A stretch of 64,000 nucleotides of DNA from NCBI GenBank assembly GCA_050952065.1, contig JBMNKF010000001.1:124001-188000 (forward strand). Reading direction: 5' to 3'. How positions within the stretch are numbered: position 1 is the first letter of the stretch; each line of letters starts with the position of its first letter. The notes beneath the pieces are model-generated. The model was not told where the DNA came from, searched no databases, and saw only the letters and a program-made list of their open reading frames with translations. Below are positions 53,275 to 62,823 of the stretch, one piece after another. The position numbers were made by a program, and so were the translations under genes. This DNA comes from JAXGZG01 sp050952065. GTDB taxonomy: Bacteria > Bacillota > Sulfobacillia > Fermentithermobacillales > Fermentithermobacillaceae.

Positions 53275-54048
53275 TTGACTGTGTGGAATAGCGTGCGAAC
53301 CGACGCGTATGAAGGGATGCTGGCTGAGACAGTTGTCATGCCCGGTCACAACGGCGACAACATCTATGCCTACTTTGCGCGTCCGCTTGGCGAAGGGCCG
53401 TACCCGGGCATCATCTTGATTCCGCATGTGCCGGGTTGGGACGAGTTCTACCGAGAGACGACGCGCCGTTTCGCTCATCACGGTTATCTGGCTCTTTGCC
53501 CCGATATCTACTTCCGATTCGGGCACGGAACGTCTGACGAGATCGCTGCAAAAGCCCGTGCAGCAGGCGGCGTCCCCGACGACAGCGTGATGGGGGATTG
53601 CGAAGGTGCTCTGCGCTATCTCAAGAGCTTGCCCTATTCAAACGGCAGAGTTGGCGTGATAGGTACGTGCTCCGGCGGTCGCCATGCGTTCTTAGCGGCG
53701 TGTAGGATCAACGGTATCGATGCTGCCGTCGACTGTTGGGGCGGCGGCGTGGTTGCTCCCAAAGAGCGCCTGACGCTTGCCCAACCGGTGGCACCCATCG
53801 ACTATACCCATCAGATGGGTTGTCCGCTGTTAGGCATCTTCGGAAACGACGATCAGTCTCCTATGCCCGAAGATGTCGATGTACACGAAGAGGCACTTAA
53901 GAAGCACGGGAAGGACTACGAGTTCCATCGCTACGACGGCGCGGGGCACGGGTTCTGGTACTACCACACCGACCGCTACCGCCCGCGACAGGCGATGGAC
54001 GCCTGGGAAAAGGTGTTTGCATTTTTCGGCAAGCATCTCGGTGGTTGA
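53275..54048 (+). CDS. Dienelactone hydrolase-family protein
   Basis: 257 residues from TTG after AAGGAGGTTTAGGAGAT. Alpha/beta hydrolase with Cys nucleophile at GTCSGG and catalytic Asp in GNDDQSP and His in DGAGHGFW, the triad order of dienelactone hydrolases. The original pathway is chloroaromatic degradation, but most relatives in anaerobes have unknown substrates. It is followed after 9 bases by the radical-SAM gene. Confidence 0.9.
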   Translation: MTVWNSVRTDAYEGMLAETVVMPGHNGDNIYAYFARPLGEGPYPGIILIPHVPGWDEFYRETTRRFAHHGYLALCPDIYFRFGHGTSDEIAAKARAAGGVPDDSVMGDCEGALRYLKSLPYSNGRVGVIGTCSGGRHAFLAACRINGIDAAVDCWGGGVVAPKERLTLAQPVAPIDYTHQMGCPLLGIFGNDDQSPMPEDVDVHEEALKKHGKDYEFHRYDGAGHGFWYYHTDRYRPRQAMDAWEKVFAFFGKHLGG

Positions 54049-54057
54049 ACGTAGCGG

Positions 54058-55326
54058 ATGATTCCTATCAAGGCTTCGGAACCGTTTACTGTCATGGCAA
54101 AGCCGGTCGGGCCACGGTGTAACCTGACCTGCAGCTACTGCTATTACTTGGAGACCGAGGATTTTTACGGCGGTCGGCTTCCTCCAAAGATGTCTGACGA
54201 TCTTCTAGAGACCTATATCCGGCGATACATAGAGGCAAGCCCCGGGCCGGTGGTGTCGTTCATCTGGCACGGCGGAGAACCCACCCTGGCCGGGCTTGAC
54301 TTCTACCGAAAAGCCGTCGAATTCCAGAAGCGTTACCTTCCGCCCGGGTGGAGTTGCTGGAATAACCTGCAGACAAACGGCATCCTGCTTGATGATGAAT
54401 GGTGTTCTTTCTTGAAGGCTGCCAATTTCGACGTCGGGATAAGCATCGATGGCACACTGCGCACCCATGATACTTACAGAAAGGATCGCGGCGGCCGCGG
54501 CACCTATGAGCGGGTGGTTGCTTCTGTCCGACGTCTACAAGCCCACGGCATTCAGCCAGATCTGCTGTGTACGGTCACATCTACGGCGGCGGAAGAACCC
54601 GTGGCCGTCTACAGGGCTTTACGGGATCTGGATACCGGATGGATGCAGTTCATTCCCATCGTTCGGCAAGGGCCCGACGGGCGGGTGACGCCGGATTCAG
54701 TGACTCCCGAAGGGTATGGTGACTTCCTCTGCGCTGTCTTTGACGAGTGGCTCAGGAATGACATCGGACGTCTGGAGATACAGCAGGTGGCCGAGATGGC
54801 GCTCGTACGGTCGGGAGGATGCTCCAACCTATGTTGGATGGCGCCAACCTGCGGTCGGGTGCTCGTCGTTGAGCAAGATGGCTCAGTCTATTCTTGCGAC
54901 CACTTTGTTTCGCCCAAGTACCGCATTGGCGACATCATGACATCGTCGCTGGGCGCGTTAGTCGACTCGCCGGTACAGCGACGGTTCGGCTACGCCAAGC
55001 GTGATGAGCTGCCAGAGCAGTGCCGAGATTGCCCGTGGCTTGCGGTTTGTAATGGTGCGTGCCCCAAAGATCGGTTCGCGACCGCGGAGGATGGCTCTAC
55101 TGGGCTCAACTATCTGTGCGCGGGTCTGAAGAGATTCTTTGCCCACGCCGAAAAGCCTCTGCGGCGCATCGTGGAGCTCAGGCGACTAGGAGGGACGCCA
55201 GCCGCCATCAAGGCCCAACTGCGAGCTGAGTCACAGGCCCGATGGCGTGGGATCGGACGAAACGACCCTTGCCCCTGCGGAAGTGGGCGCAAGGCGAAGC
55301 ACTGCTGCTGGGACAGGCGGATGTAG
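54058..55326 (+). CDS. Anaerobic sulfatase-maturase-like radical SAM/SPASM protein with SEC-C tail
   Basis: 422 residues. The radical SAM cluster motif is CNLTCSYCYYLE near residue 22. WHGGEPTLAGLDFYRKAV and DGTLRTHD resemble anSME, which oxidises Cys or Ser of sulfatases to formylglycine. A SPASM region with CRDCPWLAVCNGACPKDR binds extra Fe-S clusters. The last 20 residues form a SEC-C zinc motif (RNDPCPCGSGRKAKHCCW), usually found in SecA and other proteins. No sulfatase is encoded in the window, so the substrate is elsewhere or different. Confidence 0.9.
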   Translation: MIPIKASEPFTVMAKPVGPRCNLTCSYCYYLETEDFYGGRLPPKMSDDLLETYIRRYIEASPGPVVSFIWHGGEPTLAGLDFYRKAVEFQKRYLPPGWSCWNNLQTNGILLDDEWCSFLKAANFDVGISIDGTLRTHDTYRKDRGGRGTYERVVASVRRLQAHGIQPDLLCTVTSTAAEEPVAVYRALRDLDTGWMQFIPIVRQGPDGRVTPDSVTPEGYGDFLCAVFDEWLRNDIGRLEIQQVAEMALVRSGGCSNLCWMAPTCGRVLVVEQDGSVYSCDHFVSPKYRIGDIMTSSLGALVDSPVQRRFGYAKRDELPEQCRDCPWLAVCNGACPKDRFATAEDGSTGLNYLCAGLKRFFAHAEKPLRRIVELRRLGGTPAAIKAQLRAESQARWRGIGRNDPCPCGSGRKAKHCCWDRRM

Positions 55327-55357
55327 CGCGGCAAGATTATATGAACGACCGAACGAG

Positions 55358-55926
55358 TTAGTTACGCAGCCGCAGACAGTATCTCTTGACCTGGGCGATG
55401 GCTTCTAGTAGGTCACGAAGCGTTCGCGCTTTTGCTTTGGCATCCAATCCGTCTGATTCGGCAGATGCGCGATGGATGGCTCCTCTGAGTTCATCGACCT
55501 CTAGGATGGTGGCTGCTATGCAGTAGTAGCTCTTGGATCGGCCGTCGTTGAAACCGAACAGCATCTCGCCGAGAAGGTTCCTCCTGGTTTCTTGCTCTTC
55601 GATGAAAGGGTCTATTCCGTGGGTTCGTATGAACAGGATATCCTCCTCAAGCTTTTGATAGCACTTGAACGAGTCGGACCGTTTGCCCGCATCCCGGTGG
55701 GCTTGCCATCGTTCGCAGGTGTCGCTCTCTTCGCATTCCCAACAGAATTCGATGCGCCTACCTCTCACGGCACTTGGCGAAGCTTATGCACCAGGAAGTG
55801 TTCATCGCACCTCCTGCACCGCAGTCGGCTTACCGATGGCATCCGCGAACCAGCGGGCCGTATGCTCATGGAAGATGGCCAGTGAACCCACGTGCGTCTC
55901 GCTCCTCCCACGATCATACTCCCCAT
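55358..55926 (-). pseudogene. DUF3795-type gene, apparently broken
   Basis: The intact frame 55358-55768 encodes the C-terminal part of a DUF3795-like protein: IEFCWECEESDTCERW, FIRTHGID, MLFGFNDGRSKSYYCIAATIL. Upstream, other minus-strand frames continue the protein: CRRCDEHFLVHKLRQVP just before it, and GEYDRGRSETHVGSLAIFH, then EHTARWFADAIGKPTAVQEV before that, back to about 55926. This needs two frameshifts and probably a short deletion. The family is Cys-rich, perhaps metal-binding, of unknown function. Confidence 0.55.
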
Positions 55927-55972
55927 GCGCCTATCCTTCCAGGCGGTGTGACCGATGGGGTGTTGCGAGACC

Positions 55973-56422
55973 CTAGCCTAGGATCTGCGAGGCTGCCGAT
56001 ATTGCCGCAACAACGGCGTTAAGGCAGCAACCATCCTTGAAACCTCCGGCTGCGTACCTTTCCTTGCCGCCTTCCTCTTTGAGAGTGAAGCCGATGATGT
56101 CTTTGCACAAGCTTGACCCCATGACCTTGGTGAAGACTTCGGTCAACTCCTGTCCCAGCCTGTAACACTCTGCTTTGGCGGCTTCATCTGCAGGGTCTTT
56201 TCTCCCCACTTTGGCCCCAATGGCTAACATGGCGCCAAGCAAAGCCCCGCACGGTCCTCCTCCGCGGGCGACCCCGCCTCCGAGGACGGTAGCCACGGAA
56301 TACGGTATGTCGATTTCCCAGTGTTTCGCCAACGCCCAAAACGCCGCTTCTGCGCAGTTCAAACCTGCCAAGTACTGGCCTTTAGCTTCGCCGATGATTT
56401 CCTGGAGAGACGGGTTGATCAT
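55973..56422 (-). CDS. C_GCAxxG_C_C-family redox protein
   Basis: 149 residues, matching the family defined by Cys, GCAxxG and two further Cys: NCAEAAFWAL, GGGVARGGGPCGALLGAM (the GPCGAL form), SSLCKDIIGF and DGCCLNAV. The conserved Cys residues are thought to take part in redox or metal binding, often together with oxidoreductases. ATG at 56422 follows GGTAGGTG. Confidence 0.88.
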   Translation of the reverse strand: MINPSLQEIIGEAKGQYLAGLNCAEAAFWALAKHWEIDIPYSVATVLGGGVARGGGPCGALLGAMLAIGAKVGRKDPADEAAKAECYRLGQELTEVFTKVMGSSLCKDIIGFTLKEEGGKERYAAGGFKDGCCLNAVVAAISAASQILG

Positions 56423-56717
56423 GAAGAAACACCTACCTTTAGGTAATCTCTATGCGTGCGCTTAAGCCGCTTGTCATCTCCCCAACGAGATTGAGTCATT
56501 GGAGATGGCCTTCTGCTTGCCACAATAGATGATTATGCTGACCGGCGGCAGAGTTCCTCTGTCAAAGGGAGTTAGGGCCCGTCTTTCTCGATGTCTATTG
56601 CCGGCGATGAGTACGGGCATGCCCGTACGTTTAGCGCGATCTAGAGTGCGCTTTGAGTACGCTTGGGGCATCTGAAGGCAGACCCTCTTCCAGCACTGAG
56701 CCGGACAGGTGTCTGTG
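56423..56717. other. Intergenic region
   Basis: About 295 bases. A minus-strand frame of 65 codons (56474-56671) has no ribosome site and no recognisable similarity. No promoter or repeat was found. Confidence 0.35.
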
Positions 56718-57209
56718 CTAGGATTCCTTAGGAGACTTCTCTTGGCCTTCCCGGTGCGCCTCGGTCAGCAAATCGTAGGTACCCTGGGTAATGTAGGCGC
56801 AATAGGTGTCCTTTGTCTTGTGGACAGTGAGTTTTCTGTTGGCTGCAACCTCAATATACATGAGGGTATCTTGCGCTCCTTCGCCATACTCCAGGATCAT
56901 CAAGAAAACGGGATAACGTTCAAACAGGTTGGGTCCCTTGGTCCCGCGTAACGCGGTGTCCCGGATTTCACTGAACAGGCGGTCTATCACGTCTTCGGAG
57001 TCTATTCTAACCCTTGGTAGGTAAGCTACTGCATTCGGGTTTCTGCTCCCCCTGTCTTCAAATAGGTAAGTGCTCATGGCGATTGGCACGTCAAGTTCCG
57101 ATGTATCCAGAACGCGAGTGTAGAGCACGAGTCTGGACAAAAGTTGCGCCACTGCGAAAATCGCCAAGTACAGGCCGAACGTCTTGAGGAACCGTTTCAA
57201 AAGGTACAC
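56718..57209 (-). CDS. Unknown single-pass membrane protein
   Basis: 163 residues from GTG 57209, or 160 from TTG 57200, which has better spacing from GGGGAG. One N-terminal membrane segment (TFGLYLAIFAVAQLLSRLVLY) is followed by a soluble domain with alternating beta and helical character. No family was recognised. It diverges from the broken M24 gene. Confidence 0.6.
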   Translation of the reverse strand: MYLLKRFLKTFGLYLAIFAVAQLLSRLVLYTRVLDTSELDVPIAMSTYLFEDRGSRNPNAVAYLPRVRIDSEDVIDRLFSEIRDTALRGTKGPNLFERYPVFLMILEYGEGAQDTLMYIEVAANRKLTVHKTKDTYCAYITQGTYDLLTEAHREGQEKSPKES

Positions 57210-57427
57210 TCCCCAATCACATGATCCACTCCATTCTAGACTTTCAAACGCCCTTAGTCCACAGTCCGTGCTTCAGGCAATCAGGCCTTCCGTTGGCCGG
57301 GACCTTTCTCAGGTCACGTTCCGAGTTCGGTTTGTTCGTAGGATTCAACGACCCGCGAGGAGAAGGTACTAATGAGATGGTCGATTCCCTCTACGGAACA
57401 GCTAAGGGCCACCGAATCGGGAGGAGG

Positions 57428-58680
57428 ATGTTGATATTGGACCAAACCTATTATGCGGGTAATCGCCAAAAGATCTACGAGGGCATGGAAGACGATTCGT
57501 TGTTGGTGCTCTTTTCGGGACAAGCGCCCCGACAGAGCTCTGATCAGAAGTACGGCTTCTTCTGCAATCGCAACTTCCTTTATATGACGGGCTGTGAGGA
57601 AGAAGGAATCATGTTCCTTGCCGAAAAGCGGGCCGGTAATGTCACCGAGACAATATACCTTCGGCGACCGAACTACTTGATAGAGCGGTCGTCCGGTAAA
57701 CGTCTAAAGGCCGATGAATGCACCGCCATCTCGGGTGTGACGCGCATCGCCTACGTCGATGAGTTCAGGCGCGAGTTCCATACTCGCATTATGCGAGGAG
57801 GCTTTCAGCAGTTATACCTGGATCTGACCAAACTCACCGAAGACGAGCCGCCCAACATTGAGCATCGTTTTGCCCATATGATGCCGAGATGAGTACCCTG
57901 CCCTGGTCATTAAGAACATTCACTCCATCTTCGGTCAGGCGCGTTTGATCAAGCAACCATGTGAGATCGTTGCTATGCGCGAGGCTGTTCGGATTACCGG
58001 AGAAGCAATAAAGGCGATGATGCTTGCCTCGCGTCCGGGAATGTGGGAATACCAGTACAAGGGCATCTTTGATCATGTCCTAACGGATCACGGTGTCTTG
58101 GAGCCGGGTTTTCCGCCCATTATCAGCGCCGGTGCCAACAATTTCTGCATTCACTACTATGCTTACAGAGGTCAGGCCCAAGCCGGCGACTTAGTGTTGA
58201 ACGACGTCGGCGCACGCTGGGAAGGCATGGTCAATGATGTCTCACGCGCTTGGCCTTGTGATGGCAAGTTTACTGAACGTCAGAAACTCTTGTATCAGTG
58301 CGCCCTGCGCACATCGGACCACATGTTTTCCATAATCCGCCCGGGGATGCCTCATTTGGATGTGGACCGCCTTATTCGCGAGTACAACTATGAACTTCTG
58401 CATGAGATTGGCGTTAGTTGACAGCTATGAAGAGATCGGAAAAGTCATGTGGCATGGTGGTGCACACCACGTCGGCCTTGACGTCCACGATGATGTCCCT
58501 GGAGGTGGCCAGCTGCAGCCAGGCATGATCTTCTGCGTGGATATCGGCATCTACCATGAGGAATGGGGTATAGGGTTCCGCCTTGAAGACAACTGCCTTG
58601 TGACCGAGGACGGGTGCGAGAACCTATCGCGGGATATCCCCAGGACAATACAAGAGATCGAGGCTGTTATGGGAAAGTAG
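57428..58680 (+). pseudogene. M24 Xaa-Pro aminopeptidase, broken by two frameshifts
   Basis: A complete AMP_N plus pita-bread peptidase can be read across three frames. First frame to 57892: MLILDQTYYAGNRQKIYE, LFSGQAPRQSS, NRNFLYMTG. Second to 58421: YPALVIKNIHSIFGQARLIK, LNDVGARWEGMVNDVSRAWP with both metal-binding Asp. Third to 58680: VDSYEEIGKVMWHGGAHHVG, LDVHDD, GFRLEDNCLVTEDG. Each junction needs one extra base removed (near 57889 and 58413). One ligand Glu is Asp (CVDIGIY instead of VEPGIY). The start lies in GGGAGGAGGATGTTG. A pseudogene unless the shifts are sequencing errors. Confidence 0.8.
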
Positions 58681-58749
58681 ACTGATTAGACTTGGTCTAG
58701 ATTGGGTCGCAACACCATATCCTAAGTGGAGGTAAGAGGAGGTAAGACA

Positions 58750-60945
58750 GTGAAAAAGAGGATTGTGTCGTGGGTACTCGTAGTGTGTCTGGCGTTGGCA
58801 GTGTTCCCAGTAACGGCTTTTGCTGATCCGGTTGATGATGGGGGCTCTCCCGAGACCGTAACCTTGTTGGAGATCACTGACGCTATTGCACCCATCAACG
58901 GCGGGGTTCCTGTTACTGCCATCGCAGAGACCGCTCAGTATACGGGAACTGTAGCCTGGCAAGGCGAGTTTGATGACTCAAAGTTTATTCCCAATAGCGA
59001 ATACACGGCGACCATTACGCTGACAGCCAAGGAAGGCTATACTTTTGAAGGGGTAGCGGAAGACGCGTTCACGGTTGCCTGCGCGATGTCAACCCATAAT
59101 GAGGCCAACTCTCAGGTAATTCAGGCGCACTTTATCTCGCCGCCAAACGGTTACATAACCGACGGTAACGGTGTGATGGCGTACGCGTATACCATGTCAG
59201 ACTGGTGGGGGTGGGACAGCGAAGTTGAGACTTTTGACATCAAGGGGTTTTTCCATAACAACTGGAAAAGCACTACTTACTCCGATGATGGTTATACTAC
59301 GGAGTTTGAGATAGACGGCGAGGGCACATACATCGTTGCGTCCGGGAGTCCGGAGCAAATAGGAGATACCGACCTCACGATGGACATAGATTTTGCTTTC
59401 GTGAGCAATGGCAGGGCGCTTCAGGTCAGATATACCCTGTATAACCCCGGGCCAGAATCCGCCGTCATCTCATTTGGGAGTCATGCTGACATACAGATCG
59501 GCGCAGACGACCAAGCACCTATTTCCGTGTTTGACGTAAACCTGCCGACTGCTGAGAACCGTGGCTTCAAGATGGTTTCATCTAGATCTGAAGACAGAAA
59601 CGAAGAAGGCGACTATGTTCAGTTCAACTTCTTCGGCAAACGCTCTGTAGGGGTCACCGATGTGGATACTTACTGGTACGGGGCATACTTCGACGCATAT
59701 GGGCACTATGCGGAAACCCAAGGCGGCGAGTTTGGCAACCTGTTTACGCAAGTGGAATACAAGTCTTTAACATCAAAAGACTCGGGTATAGCCTATTCGT
59801 GGAAGAACAGGATCATCGGTCCCGGCCAGACCCAAGTCTACACTGTAGTCATTGGTATCGGCGGTGCCGACAGCGGAGACGTGTTAGGTTACAGCGTGTC
59901 TTATGACGACAATGTAGACGATGCGGTGTTGGCAGTCCCGGATACCCAGCAGAAGATCGAGAATGTTGCCCTTGAGATCAGCAGGTACATACCTGTACGC
60001 AATGGGTATGTGTTTGATAGCTGGAATACAGAGAGAGATGGTTCCGGTACGTCTTACAGTCCCGGAGCGGTGTATACGGAGAATGCCAGCCTGATTCTCT
60101 ATGCCCAGTGGCGTGAGGCTCCCCAGTTTACAGGCCCTTACGTTTCCTACAGGATCACTGCAAAGGCAGCGGAGGGTGGCAGCATATCTCCATCAGGAGA
60201 CGTGATGGTCGATGAATGGCAAGACAAGACCTTCACTATCACACCAAATGAGGGATATGTGATTTCTGACGTATTGGTGGATGGTGAGAGCGTTGGGCCA
60301 GTCGATAGCTACGTCTTCAACTATGTGACGAGTGGCCACACCATCGAGGCTATTTTTGTTCCGCAGGACAGTCCGTTCGTGGATGTTGGTGAAAGCGACT
60401 GGTTCTTTGATGCAGTGCTCCATTCCTACCACAGGGGCCTATTGCGTGGGACGAGCGAAGATACCTTCGACCCCCACGGCTTCTGCACACGTGCCATGAT
60501 ACCAACCTTCCTGTACCGCCTGGAAGGGAGCCCGGAAGCCCCCACCGGCGGAGGAATTACTGACGTCGAACCGGGAATGTGGTACACAGATGGGATTTTG
60601 TGGTCGGCGCAGAACGAGATCGTCCTGGGCATGGGCGACGGTACATTCGCTCCCAAAGCCCCCGTCACTCGCGAACAGCTTGCGGCTATGTTGTTCCGTT
60701 ACGCCCAATACAAGGGCTGGGACGTGAGCGCTGTCGGCGACTTGTCTGTTTTCTCCGATGCAGACCAAGTGTCGGCATGGGCTTTGGAGTCTTTACAGTG
60801 GGCCGTAGGTTCGGGCCTCTTGCAGGGGAAGGGCAACGGTGTACTTGATCCGCGTGGCACAGCCACCCGAGCGGAGCTTGCCACTCTCGTCATGAATTTC
60901 CTGAGAACGTACGATCCCGGTCGTGTGGTTCCTTCCGACGGTTAG
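58750..60945 (+). CDS. S-layer homology (SLH) domain surface protein
   Basis: 731 residues from GTG at 58750 (AAGAGGAGGTAAGACA). It has a signal peptide (VKKRIVSWVLVVCLALAVFPVTAFA). A large unknown beta-rich ectodomain follows, then an InlB/Flg_new-type repeat (YDDNVDDAVLAVPDTQ, GYVFDSWNTERDGSG, SLILYAQW) and a bacterial-repeat domain (AAEGGSISPSGDVMVDE, GHTIEAIFV). Three C-terminal SLH repeats (FVDVGESDWFFDAV, ITDVEPGMWYTDGILW, FSDADQVSAWALESLQW) would bind the cell-wall polymer. It is related in its SLH part to the broken gene at 24.7 kb. Function is adhesive or structural. Confidence 0.9.
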   Translation: MKKRIVSWVLVVCLALAVFPVTAFADPVDDGGSPETVTLLEITDAIAPINGGVPVTAIAETAQYTGTVAWQGEFDDSKFIPNSEYTATITLTAKEGYTFEGVAEDAFTVACAMSTHNEANSQVIQAHFISPPNGYITDGNGVMAYAYTMSDWWGWDSEVETFDIKGFFHNNWKSTTYSDDGYTTEFEIDGEGTYIVASGSPEQIGDTDLTMDIDFAFVSNGRALQVRYTLYNPGPESAVISFGSHADIQIGADDQAPISVFDVNLPTAENRGFKMVSSRSEDRNEEGDYVQFNFFGKRSVGVTDVDTYWYGAYFDAYGHYAETQGGEFGNLFTQVEYKSLTSKDSGIAYSWKNRIIGPGQTQVYTVVIGIGGADSGDVLGYSVSYDDNVDDAVLAVPDTQQKIENVALEISRYIPVRNGYVFDSWNTERDGSGTSYSPGAVYTENASLILYAQWREAPQFTGPYVSYRITAKAAEGGSISPSGDVMVDEWQDKTFTITPNEGYVISDVLVDGESVGPVDSYVFNYVTSGHTIEAIFVPQDSPFVDVGESDWFFDAVLHSYHRGLLRGTSEDTFDPHGFCTRAMIPTFLYRLEGSPEAPTGGGITDVEPGMWYTDGILWSAQNEIVLGMGDGTFAPKAPVTREQLAAMLFRYAQYKGWDVSAVGDLSVFSDADQVSAWALESLQWAVGSGLLQGKGNGVLDPRGTATRAELATLVMNFLRTYDPGRVVPSDG

Positions 60946-61020
60946 TAGTTGGGATAAGGGTCCGCACGATTTCTTTTGGAAGTGAATGGTCAAGCAGGTT
61001 TGGGTTGTGGGTTTGAAGCC

Positions 61021-61058
61021 GGAGCGCGGGCGTTCTCTGAGCCCGCGCTCCATTCTTG
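61021..61058 (+). terminator. Rho-independent terminator
   Basis: An 11-bp perfect stem (GGAGCGCGGGC and complement) around GTTCTCTGA, followed by ATTCTTGT. It is 76 bases after the SLH gene. Confidence 0.8.
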
Positions 61059-61203
61059 TCTCGCGGTTTTGTGTCAGGGTCTTGTTTCAGGTTGTGGCCG
61101 ATGAGTGTCCGACACTGGCTCCCGCATTGTTCCAGGATATCTTTCACAGATCGCGCATCTTTTGGAGTTGGCTCGCCTAACCTCCGGTTCGCTCCCGGAT
61201 GCC

Positions 61204-62361
61204 TTACTTCCTAAACACTATCTTTCCGTCAATGAATACCATCCAGGCACTACCGGATATCTCCAAGGGGTCGCCATCGAAGATGGAGAGATCGGCATCT
61301 TTTCCAGGAGTCAGGCTGCCCAGTCTGTCATGTAGCCCCAGAATCTCCGCCGCATTCAATGTGATGGCTTTGATGGCTTCTTCTCTGTCCATGCCGGCCT
61401 GCACAGCCATTCCGGCCATTAGCGGTAGTGACGACAAAGGGTTCACGGGTGAGTCTGTCATTATTGCCACTTTGACCCCAGCCTTGGCGAGGGCACCCGC
61501 GGTTTCAAAGGTCTTATTGGTCAACTCGAACTTGCTCTTGTGTCCGAAAGACGGTCCTACGATAGCTCTGGCTCCGAGCTTTGCGAGGTCGCCGGCTATA
61601 AGGTGGCCTTCTGTGCAGTGATCGAGGGTTATGTCGAGTCCAAACTCCTCGGCAATCCGAAGGGATGTGAAAATATCATCTGCCCTATGCGCGTGGGCTT
61701 TCAGCGGGATCTGACGCCTAACCACAGGAAGCAAGGCTTCCATCTTGGCATCGTATGCCGGCAACTTGGAGGGATCATCTCCTGCACGCTCGATCTGTTC
61801 CTTGTAGCGCACGGCTTTGGCTAGAGCTTCTCTGATGATGGCCGCTGTTCCCATCCGAGTCATGGGCGTCTTTTGTTTTGGGCTATAGACTCTCTTGGGA
61901 TTCTCCCCGAACGCGATTTTCATTGCGAGGGGGTCCTTGACTACCATGTCATCCACCCTGTGGCCCGCCATCTTGATGACCATGAAAGTCCCGCCGATGG
62001 GGTTAGCGCTGCCGGGGCCCGTGGCAGCGGCGGTCACTCCTGCGTTGCGGGCTTCGGCAACAGTGGCGTCCATGGGGTTGAACCCGTCTATTGCCCGCAT
62101 GTCGGGCGTTACGGGATCGGTCATCTCATTGACATCGTCGCCTTCGAAACCGATTGCGCTTTCCTGCATTCCCACGTGACAGTGGGCATCGATGAACCCA
62201 GGATAGGATGCACGGCCTCCGGCGTCCACAACCTCCGCTTCTTCTGGGATACGGATATCCCTGCCGACTGCCGCGATCTTTGAGCCGTCTATTAGGATTG
62301 TTCCGTTTTCGATTGGGGGGCCGTCTACAGGGTAGATCCTGGTGTTCCTGATTGCGATCAT
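61204..62361 (-). CDS. Amidohydrolase-family protein (imidazolonepropionase-like)
   Basis: 385 residues from ATG at 62361 after AAAGGAGACAGAAGGTC. Metal-dependent TIM barrel: DAHCHVGM supplies the first two His ligands, PLKAHAHRADDI and LDHCTEGH the later ones, and MTDSPVNP the catalytic Asp. It ends ILGLHDRLGSLTPGKDADLSIFDGDP, the usual C-terminal strand of the family. It acts on cyclic amides, possibly a dipeptide or hydantoin-like compound. It is the only gene on this strand nearby. Confidence 0.9.
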   Translation of the reverse strand: MIAIRNTRIYPVDGPPIENGTILIDGSKIAAVGRDIRIPEEAEVVDAGGRASYPGFIDAHCHVGMQESAIGFEGDDVNEMTDPVTPDMRAIDGFNPMDATVAEARNAGVTAAATGPGSANPIGGTFMVIKMAGHRVDDMVVKDPLAMKIAFGENPKRVYSPKQKTPMTRMGTAAIIREALAKAVRYKEQIERAGDDPSKLPAYDAKMEALLPVVRRQIPLKAHAHRADDIFTSLRIAEEFGLDITLDHCTEGHLIAGDLAKLGARAIVGPSFGHKSKFELTNKTFETAGALAKAGVKVAIMTDSPVNPLSSLPLMAGMAVQAGMDREEAIKAITLNAAEILGLHDRLGSLTPGKDADLSIFDGDPLEISGSAWMVFIDGKIVFRK

Positions 62362-62589
62362 GACCTTCTGTCTCCTTTGCTTAGGTAATGACCTTGAATG
62401 AGTTCAATTGATTACCCTCGCATTCCTTCAGGGAAGGTCTGTCTTTCGCCGCCGGGGGCGCGGATTGAAGCCTCATCCAAGGAGACGGCGAGGTGGCGCA
62501 TCTGTCGCGGATGTGGTGTGCACAGGGCCAGGTGCGTCGCTGTTTGGCTGTCGGGGTGTTTCAGGGCACGGCTGTCGGGCAGTCAGGAA

Positions 62590-62727
62590 GTCAGAAATCT
62601 GGTGACCTTCCGTCGGCTGCCGGGATTTCCGACGTGTATCTGCGGAAGAGTCGGGATTTCCAACACGGATCCGCCCGGAGAGTCGAGAATTCTGACATGT
62701 TTCTGCCAAAAAGTCGGAATTCCCGAC
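62590..62727. repeat. Array of five short palindromes with 31-bp period
   Basis: Units start at 62590, 62619, 62650, 62682 and 62713, that is 29, 31, 32 and 31 bases apart. Each is a 15-base near-palindrome of the form GTCGG-(5 bases)-CCGAC: GCCGGGATTTCCGAC, GTCGGGATTTCCAAC, GTCGAGAATTCTGAC, GTCGGAATTCCCGAC, with a more degenerate first copy. The spacers are also alike (GTATCTGCGGAAGA, ATGTTTCTGCCAAAA). Further weak GTCGGG matches lie upstream at about 62550 and 62574. The units occupy about three DNA helical turns each, so all face the same side. Confidence 0.75.
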
Positions 62728-62767
62728 ATTCGTGCCCCGGGCGCCCGGCCGTAGCATACTCCCCCAG

Positions 62768-62823
62768 GCACCGAACCCCGAGCTCCCAATCCCCAAGCAC
62801 CTGAACCTCGAACTCCCAAGCCT
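62768..62823. repeat. Two direct repeats of about 27 bp
   Basis: GCACCGAACCCCGAGCTCCC at 62768 and GCACCTGAACCTCGAACTCCC-like sequence at 62797, with period close to 30, immediately after the palindrome array. They are C-rich on the plus strand and not palindromic. Confidence 0.6.

Noticed and set aside
56474..56671. Minus-strand 65-codon frame
   Set aside because: No ribosome site, no recognisable family, and composition does not stand out from surrounding non-coding DNA.
62590..62823. CRISPR-like array
   Set aside because: Units are short near-palindromes with similar, not unique, spacers of about 16 bases, and no cas genes are near.
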